Under the pieces are notes generated by a model. That model worked only from the letters and a program-made list of their open reading frames with translations. It was not told the DNA's origin and ran no database searches. Below, one piece after another: positions 10,426 through 21,580 of a stretch of 31,855 bases of DNA. Position 1 is the stretch's first letter; the number at the start of each line of letters is the position of its first letter. The DNA lies in contig KZ992553.1 of the NCBI GenBank assembly GCA_003614735.1, forward strand, positions 1 through 31,855. Reading direction: 5' to 3'. Both the position numbers and the translations under genes were made by a program. The DNA comes from Thamnocephalis sphaerospora. Its lineage: Eukaryota > Zoopagomycota > Zoopagomycetes > Zoopagales > Sigmoideomycetaceae.

Positions 10426-12411
10426 TCAGATCGCGGCATGCCATCCATATGCTGCTTTTTCAGCGTGTCAACCATGTATTCTACGTCGCATACAGTAGCG
10501 ATGCTACCGTGCATGCTCGCGAAAATATGTGGAGAGATTCTCGTACACAACAAAGGTAATACAGGTGCCGGGCAGTACGCGAATCGCATTCGGCACCAGT
10601 CCCTTGTAAAAGCCCAGAAAGCCTTCTAGTCTGCGATAGAATGTGCATTGATCGCCAAGTTAGCGACACCAAGCAGAGCGCTGCAGAGAGTGCACACCTG
10701 TATATTTTCCGAATGGCGTCTACAACTCCGGTATATTTGCTTTCTGTCTGCTGATTCTGCGAGTCCGCGAACCGTGCATCAGTATGCCATGGTCAGCGCT
10801 GGCACCTGCAGCTGCACTCACAATCACGCATTGCATGCACATACCTGAAGGCGCGAGCGGAGCACCTGATAAGGATAGGTGCTGATAGTAGCAAACAGTT
10901 TGGATGTGCTCGCCATTATCATATACTCGACGGTACTCTGTAGGTGCAAATATTCAGTAAACATGCAGAATTCGGGAGATCATACTGACTAGTGCACGCT
11001 TACCAGGCGTTCTTTATCCCTGGACGGATTCGCATCGATCCGTCGCCTCTTCAGGTCTTCGTAGGCCATAAATTGTAGCGCACCATGCGACACGCCAAAA
11101 AGTGCAGGCACCATGCCCTTATAGAGACCACGTATGCCTTCTCGCCGCGCAATCAAGCTCAGACCGTCTGCCAAGCAGCCGTTGTCAGCGAAGGTAGCGC
11201 GCAGTCAGCATCACCACTGCCAGCTACTTACCCACCAATCCACGATAAGCACCCTGATCGCCACGATTAGTAACGCACATTCGCGTCTTCACCACCCACA
11301 GTGGATTCGTTGTGATGGCGGTGATTGCACCTGTAAGCATGGCCAGAGTTACGGTTAGTGCCAGCGCAGTATTAGCCGAGTAGATGTGGCGACTTACCTG
11401 CTTCCGCAGAAGCTATCAGATCGCGGCATGCCATCCATATGCTGCTTTTTCAGCGTGTCAACCATGTATTCTACGTCGCATACAGTAGCGATGCTACCGT
11501 GCATGCTCGCGAAAATATGTGGAGAGATTCTCGTACACAACAAAGGTAATACAGGTGCCGGGCAGTACGCGAATCGCATTCGGCACCAGTCCCTTGTAAA
11601 AGCCCAGAAAGCCTTCTAGTCTGCGATAGAATGTGCATTGATCGCCAAGTTAGCGACACCAAGCAGAGCGCTGCAGAGAGTGCACACCTGTATATTTTCC
11701 GAATGGCGTCTACAACTCCGGTATATTTGCTTTCTGTCTGCTGATTCTGCGAGTCCGCGAACCGTGCATCAGTATGCCATGGTCAGCGCTGGCACCTGCA
11801 GCTGCACTCACAATCACGCATTGCATGCACATACCTGAAGGCGCGAGCGGAGCACCTGATAAGGATAGGTGCTGATAGTAGCAAACAGTTTGGATGTGCT
11901 CGCCATTATCATATACTCGACGGTACTCTGTAGGTGCAAATATTCAGTAAACATGCAGAATTCGGGAGATCATACTGACTAGTGCACGCTTACCAGGCGT
12001 TCTTTATCCCTGGACGGATTCGCATCGATCCGTCGCCTCTTCAGGTCTTCGTAGGCCATAAATTGTAGCGCACCATGCGACACGCCAAAAAGTGCAGGCA
12101 CCATGCCCTTATAGAGACCACGTATGCCTTCTCGCCGCGCAATCAAGCTCAGACCGTCTGCCAAGCAGCCGTTGTCAGCGAAGGTAGCGCGCAGTCAGCA
12201 TCACCACTGCCAGCTACTTACCCACCAATCCACGATAAGCACCCTGATCGCCACGATTAGTAACGCACATTCGCGTCTTCACCACCCACAGTGGATTCGT
12301 TGTGATGGCGGTGATTGCACCTGTAAGCATGGCCAGAGTTACGGTTAGTGCCAGCGCAGTATTAGCCGAGTAGATGTGGCGACTTACCTGCTTCCGCAGA
12401 AGCTATCAGAT
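10426..12411. repeat. Exact 990-bp tandem duplication within the carrier gene
   Basis: Positions 10426-11415 are repeated at 11416-12405 with no difference that I can find, exons and introns alike. A 6-bp sequence, TCAGAT, sits at all three junctions (10426-10431, 11416-11421, 12406-12411), as expected if the duplication arose at a microhomology. The unit runs from the middle of carrier exon 3 to about 70 bp past the stop codon. Identity of introns rules out a retrocopy. It is either a very recent event or an assembly artefact such as a mis-joined haplotype. Confidence 0.93.
10504..11420 (-). pseudogene. 5'-truncated duplicate of the mitochondrial carrier
   Basis: This is the downstream copy from the 990-bp duplication. 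It holds the tail of exon 3 (11398-11420) and full copies of exons 4-8 (11232-11330, 11004-11167, 10845-10937, 10698-10756, 10504-10630), with stop at 10504-10506. It has no promoter, no start codon, no first carrier repeat, and its exon 3 fragment has no splice acceptor. It cannot make a carrier alone, but lies directly downstream of the intact gene on the same strand. It could be read through and used as an alternative set of identical 3' exons. Confidence 0.85.
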
Positions 12412-12870
12412 GCTGACTTGCCGCCAAGCGTCCATCATCGCCTTTTGGTGCACGCGACTTGAAGAAATCGTAGCTATCCATTGCAAGACATCAGATGAAT
12501 GTACCATGACCTGCGGACAGCAGTGCGCGATACCCACAACCAGAAATATATCGCCCAGCTAAAGGTTGCGCCCGCCAGGTTGGGCGAAAGTCCGCGGTAC
12601 ATGCCGCGTACGCCATTGCTGCGAAACACCTCATTCGCGGTCGACAAGGTGCGTCCTAGCAGAGGTTTTCGCTGGTGTCGGCCCGCATCGTCCACTAGCA
12701 CACAGGAACAAGGTGAGACTTGTGCAAGCATTTGCGCAGCCGGCCTCCCTACCTTGTAGCCGTGTCTTTATCATATCCAGCGGATGCAAGACCGTCGTCG
12801 TAACGAATCCGGCTCCGAATCCGGCCAGCGCCTGGTCAAAGCCAGGCGAGCTGGTAAACGACTTGGCCAT
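11494..12870 (-). CDS. Mitochondrial carrier, SLC25A32/FLX1 type (folate or FAD)
   Basis: This is an inner-membrane SLC25 transporter with six membrane segments in three repeats. Eight exons give 300 residues: 12870-12753, 12694-12538, 12473-12388, 12320-12222, 12157-11994, 11927-11835, 11746-11688, 11620-11494. The three signature motifs are [16 protein letters not shown] and PYQVLRSR. Tryptophan in the second, in place of the usual acid, is typical of the folate/FAD/pyrimidine-nucleotide/NAD branch. [51 protein letters not shown] and VVYENLS match the SLC25A32/FLX1 group closely. The human protein carries folate or FAD and yeast Flx1 carries FAD; which applies here is not visible. The last 5.3 exons lie inside the duplicated unit. 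It diverges from PARN across 302 bp. Confidence 0.9.
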
Positions 12871-13172
12871 AGGTAATACAAACTACCGCAAAGGCAACAA
12901 GCTGGCAAACGAACGAGTGTGCGATAGACAGACAGACAAGCGGGCGGACCGGCTGACAAACCAACCGAGAGTGTGAGCGTGGCGAGGCGAGAAGGAAACA
13001 GGTGACATCGTGTTGGGCGGTGAGCGTGTCAGACAGCGTGATTGGCTGGCGGCCATCCACACATCGGCGTATGCAGGTCAGACACGACTGCTCTGTGGCG
13101 CTCCTCCGCCGCTTTTGCTTGCTATTGTCGCGTCCTTATTTTGTCCGCCGAATCTGACGCAGGCTCGCCAAC
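12871..13172. promoter_or_regulatory. Divergent promoter region, carrier/PARN
   Basis: The 302 bp between two divergent ATGs must hold both promoters. It includes a purine-rich + strand tract near 12890-12990. No TATA box or known operator is evident. Confidence 0.5.
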
Positions 13173-15747
13173 ATGAACGTCAGCCTGGACAACTACAAGC
13201 CGGTGCTGCCAAAAGTCAAGGCTGCGATCGCCGAAGCGGACTTTGTTGCTATCGACTGCGAGCTGACCGGTACGATTGCGCTTCTGCTAGCCGACCTACG
13301 TTTGCGCTCATATTCCTGCCGACAAGCTAGGCCTGCAGCTAGCTGAACACCAACTTTCACTGCTGGACAATCCTCAGCACCGATATGGAAAACTGCGCAA
13401 GGCGGCTCAGGCGTATCGCGTTATTCAGCTTGGCGTGTGCACGTTCCACACTGAACGCCGACCGACACCGCTCAGCAAGACAGCGGACGAGCCATGCGAG
13501 GCAGACGCTGAAGCACAGAGTAAAGTGCACGCAGAGGAAACGGTCTATGTGGCGCGGCCGTTCAACTTTTACGTGTTTCCGCGCGAACACGGCGAGCTGG
13601 GCCGACGCGACAGCAATTTCACCGTAAACACAGGCAGCATGGCGTTTTTGGCAGGCCAGGGCTTTGATTTCAATCAGCTGATCTATAAAGGTCAATATCG
13701 TGGCAAAGGATGCTTGCGCAGCGTGTGGACAATCACCGATGTTGCTGACGCCGACACACGCCGTCCAGGTATCCCCCATTGGAATAACCGTCAGGAAGCG
13801 GCAGCGATGGAGCGCACCGCGGGTAATAGGCAAAAGGCCGACATTCCCGAAGATGATCAGAATCGCGACTATATCAAGGAGACAATGTAAGCACAGGCGC
13901 GTGCATCGGCGTCGTCCAGACGCGTCTTATGTAAGCTCTGCCGCGACTGGCAGCGAGGCTATCGATACCTGGCTACAGCAGTCTAGCGAGCGCACAATGA
14001 CGGTGGCAGCCAGCAACGGCTACTACCGCCGACTGGTCTATCAGATTGTACGCAACAAGTAAGCAAAGACAACAAGGCGTCAGCTGCGATGGCATGCTTA
14101 CGACTGACTTTGACTGTCCAGGTACAATGGCTTTCTGGTAGCGCAAGGCAAAGACATGGCCGTGGAGGTAAAACGCCTAACGGTTGAGGAACGCGAAACG
14201 GTGGCCAAGCATGCCGGCAATGTAAGTGCCCGCGTCGTATCGCGCATCGCCAAGTTTATCGTATAACACGAAACGAACTGCGCACTGCGATGACATAGGC
14301 TGCACTGATCGACGTCGACAATGTCAGCGATGTTGTGCGCGCCATTGTAAAAGCGCGCAAACCGCTGGTTGGCCACAACTGTCTTACAGATATATGTCAT
14401 ATAATGCAGCACTTTTGGGACGACCTGCCCGAGTCTGTGGAGACATGGAAGCAGACGATACGCGAGCTGTGGGACCGTGTCATCGACACAAAGTATCTAG
14501 CACACCATCACACTCACCTGAGCACTATTGGCAACACAGCACTGGGCAGTCTAGTGGCTACCACGAGCGTGGCGCCCTTTAAGAATGTCTGCGCAAAGAT
14601 TGGTGAGTAGATCAGCAGCGCATACTCTGCTGCAGCAGCGCAGCTACTTGATGACTAACTGCTCGTCCGATTGCATCCAGTGTTTGCCGACGGCTTTGAC
14701 CGATATATCGGTGCATCCGACCAGTATCTTCATGAGGCTGGCTATGATGCCTACTGCACAGGCGCCATTCTGCTCCGTATGGCCTGCTTTGCTGTACATC
14801 GTAATCGTAAAGGTGCGCGTGCAATAGTATGCACTTTTACGTTGCATCGCTGGCCGTTTGTTGACCGACTGCTTTAGACGAGGACAAATCTGAGCCGCAT
14901 GTTTCGCAGCAGAGCATTATGGACATTTTGGATGAGAATAGCATTTTGAGGTGCACCAACAAGCTCTACCTGATGCGTTCCGAGCTACGCTATCTGGATT
15001 TGGCCGAAAACGAACAAGGTGTGCTGTGGCGCAATTGCATTTGCATTTGGCATATGCGCAGTGCTAATATTCGTCGCTGTTTGCCTAGTACCTAGCATCA
15101 GTGATCCTACGTTTATTGTGTCTGGAGTGCCACGACACTTGCGCACTGATGACCTGCGTCGCATGCTGGTCTCGCTTGGCGCAGCCGATGTCCGTTGGGT
15201 AGATGAGGCGCGGTGTCGAATCACGCTTCGCAATGCGGATGCCGTGTCAGAGGACATGGTGCACCGGGCACTGGAAGCGTACGACGGGGTACAACTCCCA
15301 GCAAATGCTATTGTACAGGAGGTAGCATTGGGCCAAGAACATATCGCAGAAGGCATACAAATCCCCAAGGATGCTTATACACTGCAGGTAGAGGCATGGG
15401 AGACATTTTGGGGACAGCGCCCTGCAGTGGCAGATGCCTCTACCTCCGAAAGTGCTGTGAAAGATCCGGCATCCATGACGGATATGTCGAACCCCCGCAA
15501 GCGGCCATTGTCTAGCGATGCAGATATAGGCGAGCCCGAGGAAGGAGAGCTGCCAGAGATTAGCGCTAGCGTCCCCGCTAATTGCACGGCAGACATGGTG
15601 GTGGAAACACGTGGTATCGTAGAATACGGCGATCTTGACGAAGACGGCAGAGAGTCTAGCGCTTTCAACCCCACATTGCCCGCAACAGAGGAGTCTGCTG
15701 TAGAGGGATCGCTATCACCGCCACGGAAGCGTGTTCATACGGAGTAG
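13173..15747 (+). CDS. Poly(A)-specific ribonuclease PARN
   Basis: PARN is a DEDDh 3'-5' exonuclease that shortens poly(A) tails and trims small RNAs. Nine exons give 671 residues: 13173-13269, 13331-13690, 13769-13886, 13954-14058, 14122-14221, 14299-14602, 14681-14812, 14878-15018, 15089-15747. Catalytic residues are present: Asp and Glu in AIDCELTG (first motif), Asp in GHNCLTDICHIM, and His and Asp in LHEAGYDAYCTG. Other landmarks are IQLGVCTF, FNFYVFPRE and MAFLAGQGFDFNQLIYKG. An R3H-like helical insert covers DYIKETIEAIDTWLQQ and YYRRLVYQIVRNKYNGF. An RRM-like domain starts at PTFIVSGVPRHLRTDDL. The C-terminal tail is acidic and carries two basic clusters (NPRKRPL and PPRKRVHTE) that look like nuclear localisation signals. 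Exon 2 ends at a weak donor (GTCAAT). Confidence 0.94.
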
Positions 15748-16854
15748 ATTTGCCTTGGCTTTATCAACACTTGCAACAGCGTCTTTCCTTTACCCTATGC
15801 CGCCACGCGGTTATCTGCGCACTTGATCATTTCTGCCGCCAGCTACACTCTGTCTCACAATTGGCGCGCTCAGCCGCAGCACATATGCACGGGTCGTTTG
15901 ATTGTTCGCTGTTACTGAGTTATACTGTGGATGGGCACCGCTGGTGATGGTACCAACAAGATACCAATACCACTGCTACTGCTACTGCTTGTAATGTTGG
16001 TTGTCGTGACGACCTACGAATGCATTGCCGCCGCCAGCAGAACAGAAAGGAAGGCTGGGCAAATAAAAGCGGATATGACTCGCAAAAAGGCGATGGCCAA
16101 TGGAATGTGTGTGACGCGAGGCGATGCGTGTACACGAGCGCATGCTGTGCCAGCGCTGACGAGCGGAACGAAAAAGTGAGGATAAGCGATGGCAAAAATG
16201 CAATGGTGCGTCCCAGCCCCTAAGAATGCAGCTAGCGTGCGGTGCGCCTAGATACAATGGAGCCATGGGCGACACACGGGTACGAGTAGGTACTGCAAAA
16301 ATAATGTTGGCGTCGACTTTTGTTGCTTGTGCGTACAGGCAGAATGCAGCATGGCGCCATTTGCAAAAAGTCGCGGACAGCAAAGCCACGATAGCGGCAG
16401 CGCTACCGCTGCGCGCCACCATCGGCTGCTGTGATAGAGTGCATGCACGTGACCAAAATAAAGTGACTGGATGAAATTGTACGTAAGTGGCAAGACGACA
16501 AAGGACGAAAAGCATAATGTCAAGGCAAAGGGGAGGAAACAACCAAGTATTAAGATACACACGTGAGTGTGCACGAGAAAAGGGGATGTGATGGCGGTAG
16601 AGAACAGTCAGCCGGTGGCCGGATGCACGCATGGACGGCATCGGGCCCTCGACAGGTTGACGAGGCAAGTTTGGCGGCCGAAGGGTCGACGGGACTTGCA
16701 TGCTGGAGACAAAGGTGCACCTGCACGGGAAGTGACCTTGAGACGAAAGCAGCGGAGACGAAGGCATAGACAGAGGACAGACCGGCTGGTCACTGCATGG
16801 CAGCACGTGTAAGCACATACTGCCGTCTAAATGGCGGCGGCATGGCCTAGCCGT
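15748..16854. other. Long convergent intergenic region, PARN/bHLH
   Basis: These 1.1 kb are more than twice the other convergent gaps here. The + strand is purine-rich, which leaves a long stop-free minus frame (15982-16818) and a Leu-rich plus frame (15931-16179) that I read as chance. It probably carries a long 3' UTR of the bHLH gene. Confidence 0.45.
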
Positions 16855-18393
16855 TTAGCTAAGCAAACCGCTAACGCTCATTTTAGGCCTTGGCGAGGCG
16901 CTGCTCTCGTCCGTGCGGCCATCCGAGTCGCTATGCGTGCGGCCCTCTGCCTGGCTGTTTGGCTCTGTCGCGGACAGAGACGCTGCTTCGTCCAGTTTAC
17001 GCGATGTCGGCGTTGGCGAAGACGCGACAGAGCGCGATACGCCCGGCGTTCCAGTCGGCGAGCCGCAGTTGGACTCGGGTTCGATTACATCGCCGTCCAT
17101 ATCCTCGTCAAGATCGGCATCGTCGGCCGCTGCCGGATTCAGAAACGGATCCAACTCGGAGGCCTCGTCCTTGATGCCCAGTTCGCGGCGCAGCTCGTGA
17201 ATGTACTCGATCGCGCCCTGTAGCACCGAAAGCTTGTGCAGATGATCCTGACCACGGCACGACGGCACCAGACGGCGCAGCTGAGACATCTTGCTATTAA
17301 TGCGTTCGCGACGCCGGCGCTCAATGGCCGAGTGCGAAACGCGGCGCTGATGATCACGCTTGTCGACAATGCGACGCATTGCCCGAAACTTGGATATCTG
17401 CGAGGCCATGGTGGTAGCCGGCGGCGTGCCAACACCAGTACCAACGCTAGCGCCTGTGACGCCGGCCGATGTCGTGTGGCTGGCCCGGCTTCCAGCGGCA
17501 GCAACTCCCACCGAGAAAACAATATTTCCGCTATGGTTGGGCGCCACTGTCTGCATCGAAGTGCCCGCATAGCTTACAATACCAGGCTGAATAGCGGGAG
17601 CGGATGGCCGCCGAGCAGGCTGTGATGGAGCCTGCGAGTGACAGAACGTTGGGTGGTCGCGCTCGTGCGGTGCGTGTACCTGCGGCTTTGGGTGGACACG
17701 ATGTGCTTGTAGCGTGTGCGGTGCATACTGTGGCGAATGGCGCGTCGGAGCAGGTGGATAGTGAGCCGGATGGTCAGCATGCACCGGCTGGTGACCGTGG
17801 GTCGGCCGCGGCGCCATGGCAGCGTTCTCCGCGGTAGGATGGTGCACAGGCGGTGCTGGCGACGTGTAGCTGGCCGGCTGCACGCCCGGATGGCCGTACG
17901 ATGGAGCGTGCTCGCGCGCGTATCCAAGCTGTTCGTAGGCACGCGAGTGACTCGTCGTTGGCGTCGGCGTGGGCGCACCGGCGTGGCCGTGCGCGGGAAG
18001 ACGCCGGTGCATTTCCTGCATGGACGACTCGTATGGGTATGCAGAGTGCTGGCTGGAAGGATACGGTGGCATGTGCTGTGCCGGCTGACGGTAGTACGGC
18101 GTTGTATGGCCAGAATGCCGCTGATGCAGGGCTGCGTCGTCGTAGCGCGGCATGCCAACGGAACTTTCGCGCGACCCGGCCGCGGGAGATAGCGAGTGAT
18201 GCTGGTGTGCGATGCGCTGATAAGGTGAAGATGCACGAGCACTGTCCGTAGGCGGCGATGGCATGCCACCCTTGGTGCTAGTCAGGTGTTGCTGATTGTG
18301 ATGCTGCGGCACGGCCGGCGACGCCAGGAAAGTGTCTGCTTGTGGCTGCGGGTGATATGGCGAGTGAGAGTAGTGGGACGGGTAGCTTTGCAT
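16855..18393 (-). CDS. bHLH transcription factor (class B type, E-box binding)
   Basis: One uninterrupted frame gives 512 residues from the Met at 18393; the frame is open further upstream to 18585. I chose 18393 because a splice acceptor-like CTCTACAG lies just before it and the upstream residues look non-coding. Residues 1-335 are low complexity, rich in His, Pro, Ser, Tyr and Gln. The bHLH domain is at about 350-406 (17176-17346), with basic region SHSAIERRRRERINSKM. His, Glu and Arg at the H-x3-E-x3-R positions predict CACGTG binding. Helix 2 reads KLSVLQGAIEYIHELRRELG, with no leucine zipper after it. An acidic stretch (DADLDEDMDGDV) and a Ser/Thr-Pro-rich tail (GSPTGTPG, SSPTPTS) follow and could be activation or phosphorylation sites. 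It resembles fungal Esc1-like bHLH proteins. Its regulatory role is unknown. Confidence 0.88.
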   Translation of the reverse strand: MQSYPSHYSHSPYHPQPQADTFLASPAVPQHHNQQHLTSTKGGMPSPPTDSARASSPYQRIAHQHHSLSPAAGSRESSVGMPRYDDAALHQRHSGHTTPYYRQPAQHMPPYPSSQHSAYPYESSMQEMHRRLPAHGHAGAPTPTPTTSHSRAYEQLGYAREHAPSYGHPGVQPASYTSPAPPVHHPTAENAAMAPRPTHGHQPVHADHPAHYPPAPTRHSPQYAPHTLQAHRVHPKPQVHAPHERDHPTFCHSQAPSQPARRPSAPAIQPGIVSYAGTSMQTVAPNHSGNIVFSVGVAAAGSRASHTTSAGVTGASVGTGVGTPPATTMASQISKFRAMRRIVDKRDHQRRVSHSAIERRRRERINSKMSQLRRLVPSCRGQDHLHKLSVLQGAIEYIHELRRELGIKDEASELDPFLNPAAADDADLDEDMDGDVIEPESNCGSPTGTPGVSRSVASSPTPTSRKLDEAASLSATEPNSQAEGRTHSDSDGRTDESSASPRPKMSVSGLLS

Positions 18394-18721
18394 GTCGGCT
18401 GTAGAGCAACAAGGACAGTGCCACACAAAAGGTGAGTAAGCGTGGTGAAAAAGGTGCAGACGTGCACGCTTGATGAAGCAAGCAAGCACGCGGCAGGCGG
18501 CGTATTTGGACGCTTCAAGTGATACACGCGCCAGAAACGATTGCAAATGAGGCTGATATGCACAGTCAAAGCAAATGTTGAACAAAAATCACAAAAAGAT
18601 AGAGAAGCAACAGTGGCCAAGTGGCCGCAAAAATGGTAGAACGATAAAAGCGCGGTTGAAGCTAGACGGCAACGAAGAAAGACGCACAAGCTTAGACCGA
18701 GCGCAGGGTAGAGCAATATAA

Positions 18722-18746
18722 CGCGCGCGTGTGTGTGTGTGTGTGT
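18722..18746. repeat. CG/TG alternating dinucleotide run
   Basis: An alternating purine-pyrimidine run of CG then GT units, of a kind able to adopt Z-DNA, about 330 bp upstream of the bHLH start codon. Confidence 0.85.
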
Positions 18747-21559
18747 TGACAAGTAGAGGTGGGATCGAGTGCAAGTGGCAAAAATGTCTGTGCTCACTGC
18801 TGCGGCAGGATATCCACGGATGGATGCTGGTGAGCAGGATAGACAGGACGAGCGGATAGAGTGGCGGTGGGTGTGTGAATGGGGACACAGCCGACGATCG
18901 TGTTTCCTTTTGTACGGTTGCCCGCACGGATACTATGCGACAGGGCAGCTCATAGTAGAGCATGCCGGGGAAAATGCCATGGCGAATGAAACGGCAGATG
19001 CGGAAGACTCGCGTGAACGATAAAACAGCAACGGGAGGAGGCACATGTACGCAGAAGGTGACGGCTTACGAAGAGAAGCAGAGCCGACACGAGAAGCAGC
19101 ACGAGGTATGCCCGATTGCAGAAAAAGGTGGCCAAGCAAATCAGGGGAAGAAACTCTCCCTTGCTCTCGGGAACCAGAGGCCGACCGGTTGTGCGTAAGC
19201 GCACGCGGAAATGGTAGAGGTTGACGGGTGGGATTGAGCGGCAAAAGCCGGGGCAAACACATGGCCAGATTATGCCACATGAAAGCAATGTATGCGCGAG
19301 CGCGGCAACCCAGCAAGCCAACCAGGAAGATGAAAACGTGTGTTTCTACCAAGCGCGTAGGGTGCAGCATCGGGTGGCCATGCGGCGCGTAAACCGCTCA
19401 GCTGAACAAAGTGTCGGATCATGGCAGAGCCGGTCATTAGAAATGGCCATGCCTTCTCTTGCCAGCACACGTGCCCACCAGTGGGCGGCCGGCCAATCGT
19501 GGCATGGCACGCATGCTAGCCAGCCAAAGAAAAAGACACGCCTTGTGGGTATGCTGGCAAGGTGTATGCTGCGTGTGGTGTTGCAGGATGGCGTGGATTT
19601 GCAGCACGGGGCAAAAGTGGCTTGTGCGGCCAAGGGCGATGCAAAGAAGCTCAAGAAACGACCGCCCAAGGCGCAAACACGCGCGCAAAAAGTCCGTCTT
19701 AACCGGATAGACGGAAGCTAGCAACACCGGCTGGCTCACAGTGCTTATCGCACCGGCCGGCCGATCGGCCGCGCTGATCCGACACACCGCGGTCACGACA
19801 ATGCCGCATTCGTCGGGCGCTAGCACGAGCTTTCCGCAGCATACACGCCAACTGCCAAACTTGGCGCATATACGATAAGAGGCGCAGCGGACCGTGCGAG
19901 TACGCAGCACAAATGCAAAACAAGCGCGGACCGGCAGGGCGCTAGCACGCTCAAGAGAAACAAACTAAGGGCAGCAGAGCACGACCAGCCGACCACGTGC
20001 CGTCACGCCACAGGAAAGCATATGCGATCACAGGAAATAAAGTCTGCTTACCGTGATGAACCGTGATGAACCGTGCTGCAAACGTGCGCATGCGCAGGAA
20101 ACGATGTGTTAGCGATGGTATACTAGCTGGCCGGTAGGGCGTTGGCCCAGACACACAAATAGCGCGTGCAAACACGGGGGTGGGGCTGCATGACGGTTGC
20201 ACCGGAGATGGCAGCGTAAGGGTTCCGATGGCAACACCAAAAGGCTGTCGCTGCAGCCGAGAACAGGCACACGGCATCCCCAAGTCAAGACAGTACAGCT
20301 TAGAGCAGGTCACGGTTGACATGTGCCCATTGTCATGCGCTTCAGTGCAACTGACAGTGCAACATGTCATCGTGTGATGCCGCGGCAAGCGGGCGCACAC
20401 CTCCGTCGCTGCAGTAGAGAAAGGCAGCTATGCATCAACGTGACTGAAAAGCGTGCCTTACCAGGCCACTGTGATGGGCAAAAGGCGAGCGATGGTCGCG
20501 CGCGCGCTTGTTGGGTGCCACAGTATGCGCCCAAACAACAAGTTGGCGCGTAGAATGGGATGTGGCGACGAAAGCAAGGTTGGCGAGGTCAAGAGGGCAA
20601 ATCAATAGCAGTGCCGCATACAGCGCAGATGCTCAACACGGGAGCAAGTACAATCGTCGTGGGCAGCGTTAACGATGACTGCGGCACGGATGGCCTTCAG
20701 CAAATAGTGTAGAGGAATGGGCAGCAGCAACGGCAGCAATAAAGGCAGGAGGGGCGTGGCAATAGTCTAGGGCAATGGTGGCGTTGGTGTTGGCACTGCT
20801 GCCACCATACTTGATACCACCTTTATAAGGTTACATACTGGCCAAACCAGTCGCACCCAAGTGCGGAGCACTGCTGTCAGCGTATGGCCAAGGCTGAAGC
20901 ATGGTGTGTAGATCCGCTAGCCCCGCCCTAGCTGTTGGATCAACGGTGACGACGCATGTAATAGAATAGACGAGGATAGACGGATTTGTAAAAGTGTGAA
21001 CTGCAACGATGACCGCTGAGTTTGACGTGGCCAAAAGCGGCGCTGTCAGTCATAGCGCGTATAGCAGCTGGCGTGCAAGTGTGGCGCGGTGAGAACCAAT
21101 GCTAGCCACGGAGGACACACCGTTTTAGCCGTAGGGTCAAGTTCGGCCAAGCAGTAAAATCACTCTACAAAACTAACGTGCGGCACCGCTTGCACGAGCG
21201 TGCCAGCTCTGCAAGCAAGACTACACATCGCCGAGCACCAAGTGCTGTACCGTAGAGCACGGAGGTATAAAACAGCGACAGCTTAGCGAGCCTTGAAAAT
21301 AGCACGCACGTTCCAAACGTAGCAAGATAAGGCAGCCCAAATGGGTATCAACGAACGCAGGAGGTAATCAAAAAAACCTATAGTAGGCGCGGCGACCAAT
21401 AAGGCAGAAACGCTGGATACGAGTTTGCCGATTAGGCAGAGTAGGTGTTTGATTCCCATGTGCATGCACGTGGCCGCTGGTAAATGACGTGAGTGGCCGG
21501 CAGCGTGCGGCAGAAACCAAGAAAGACGCAGGGCATTTCCCAGGGCGCAATTGGAAAGA

Positions 21560-21580
21560 CAGCAGCAGCAGCAGCAGCAG
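21560..21580. repeat. CAG trinucleotide repeat, seven units
   Basis: Seven perfect CAG units outside any recognised gene. The sequence TACTAAC, identical to a fungal branch point, follows directly, but no convincing exon surrounds it. Confidence 0.9.

Larger units (their letters stand above)
9667..10503. other. Intergenic stretch rich in simple repeats
   Basis: This lies upstream of eS12 and downstream of the duplicated carrier segment, so it should contain the eS12 promoter and the carrier 3' end. It holds two CA runs and several GGAT-type runs (about 9930-9953, and scattered at 10000-10040). No gene is recognisable; the ORF at 9938-10276 overlaps the repeats and looks spurious. Confidence 0.5.

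Noticed and set aside
10430..12400. Transposon or retrocopy as the source of the repeat
   Set aside because: Introns are present in both copies, there are no terminal inverted repeats, poly(A) or target-site duplication, and the copies are directly adjacent.
15931..16179. 82-residue plus frame with a Leu-rich stretch resembling a membrane anchor
   Set aside because: The Leu run comes from a CTACTG-type simple repeat, and the rest has no family resemblance or splice context.
15982..16818. 278-residue minus-strand open frame
   Set aside because: It is rich in Cys, Ser, Leu and Arg with no domain or repeat logic, and is explained by the pyrimidine-rich composition of that strand.
19221..19721. 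166-residue plus-strand open frame with a basic C terminus
   Set aside because: It lies in purine-rich sequence with random-looking residues and no conserved motif.
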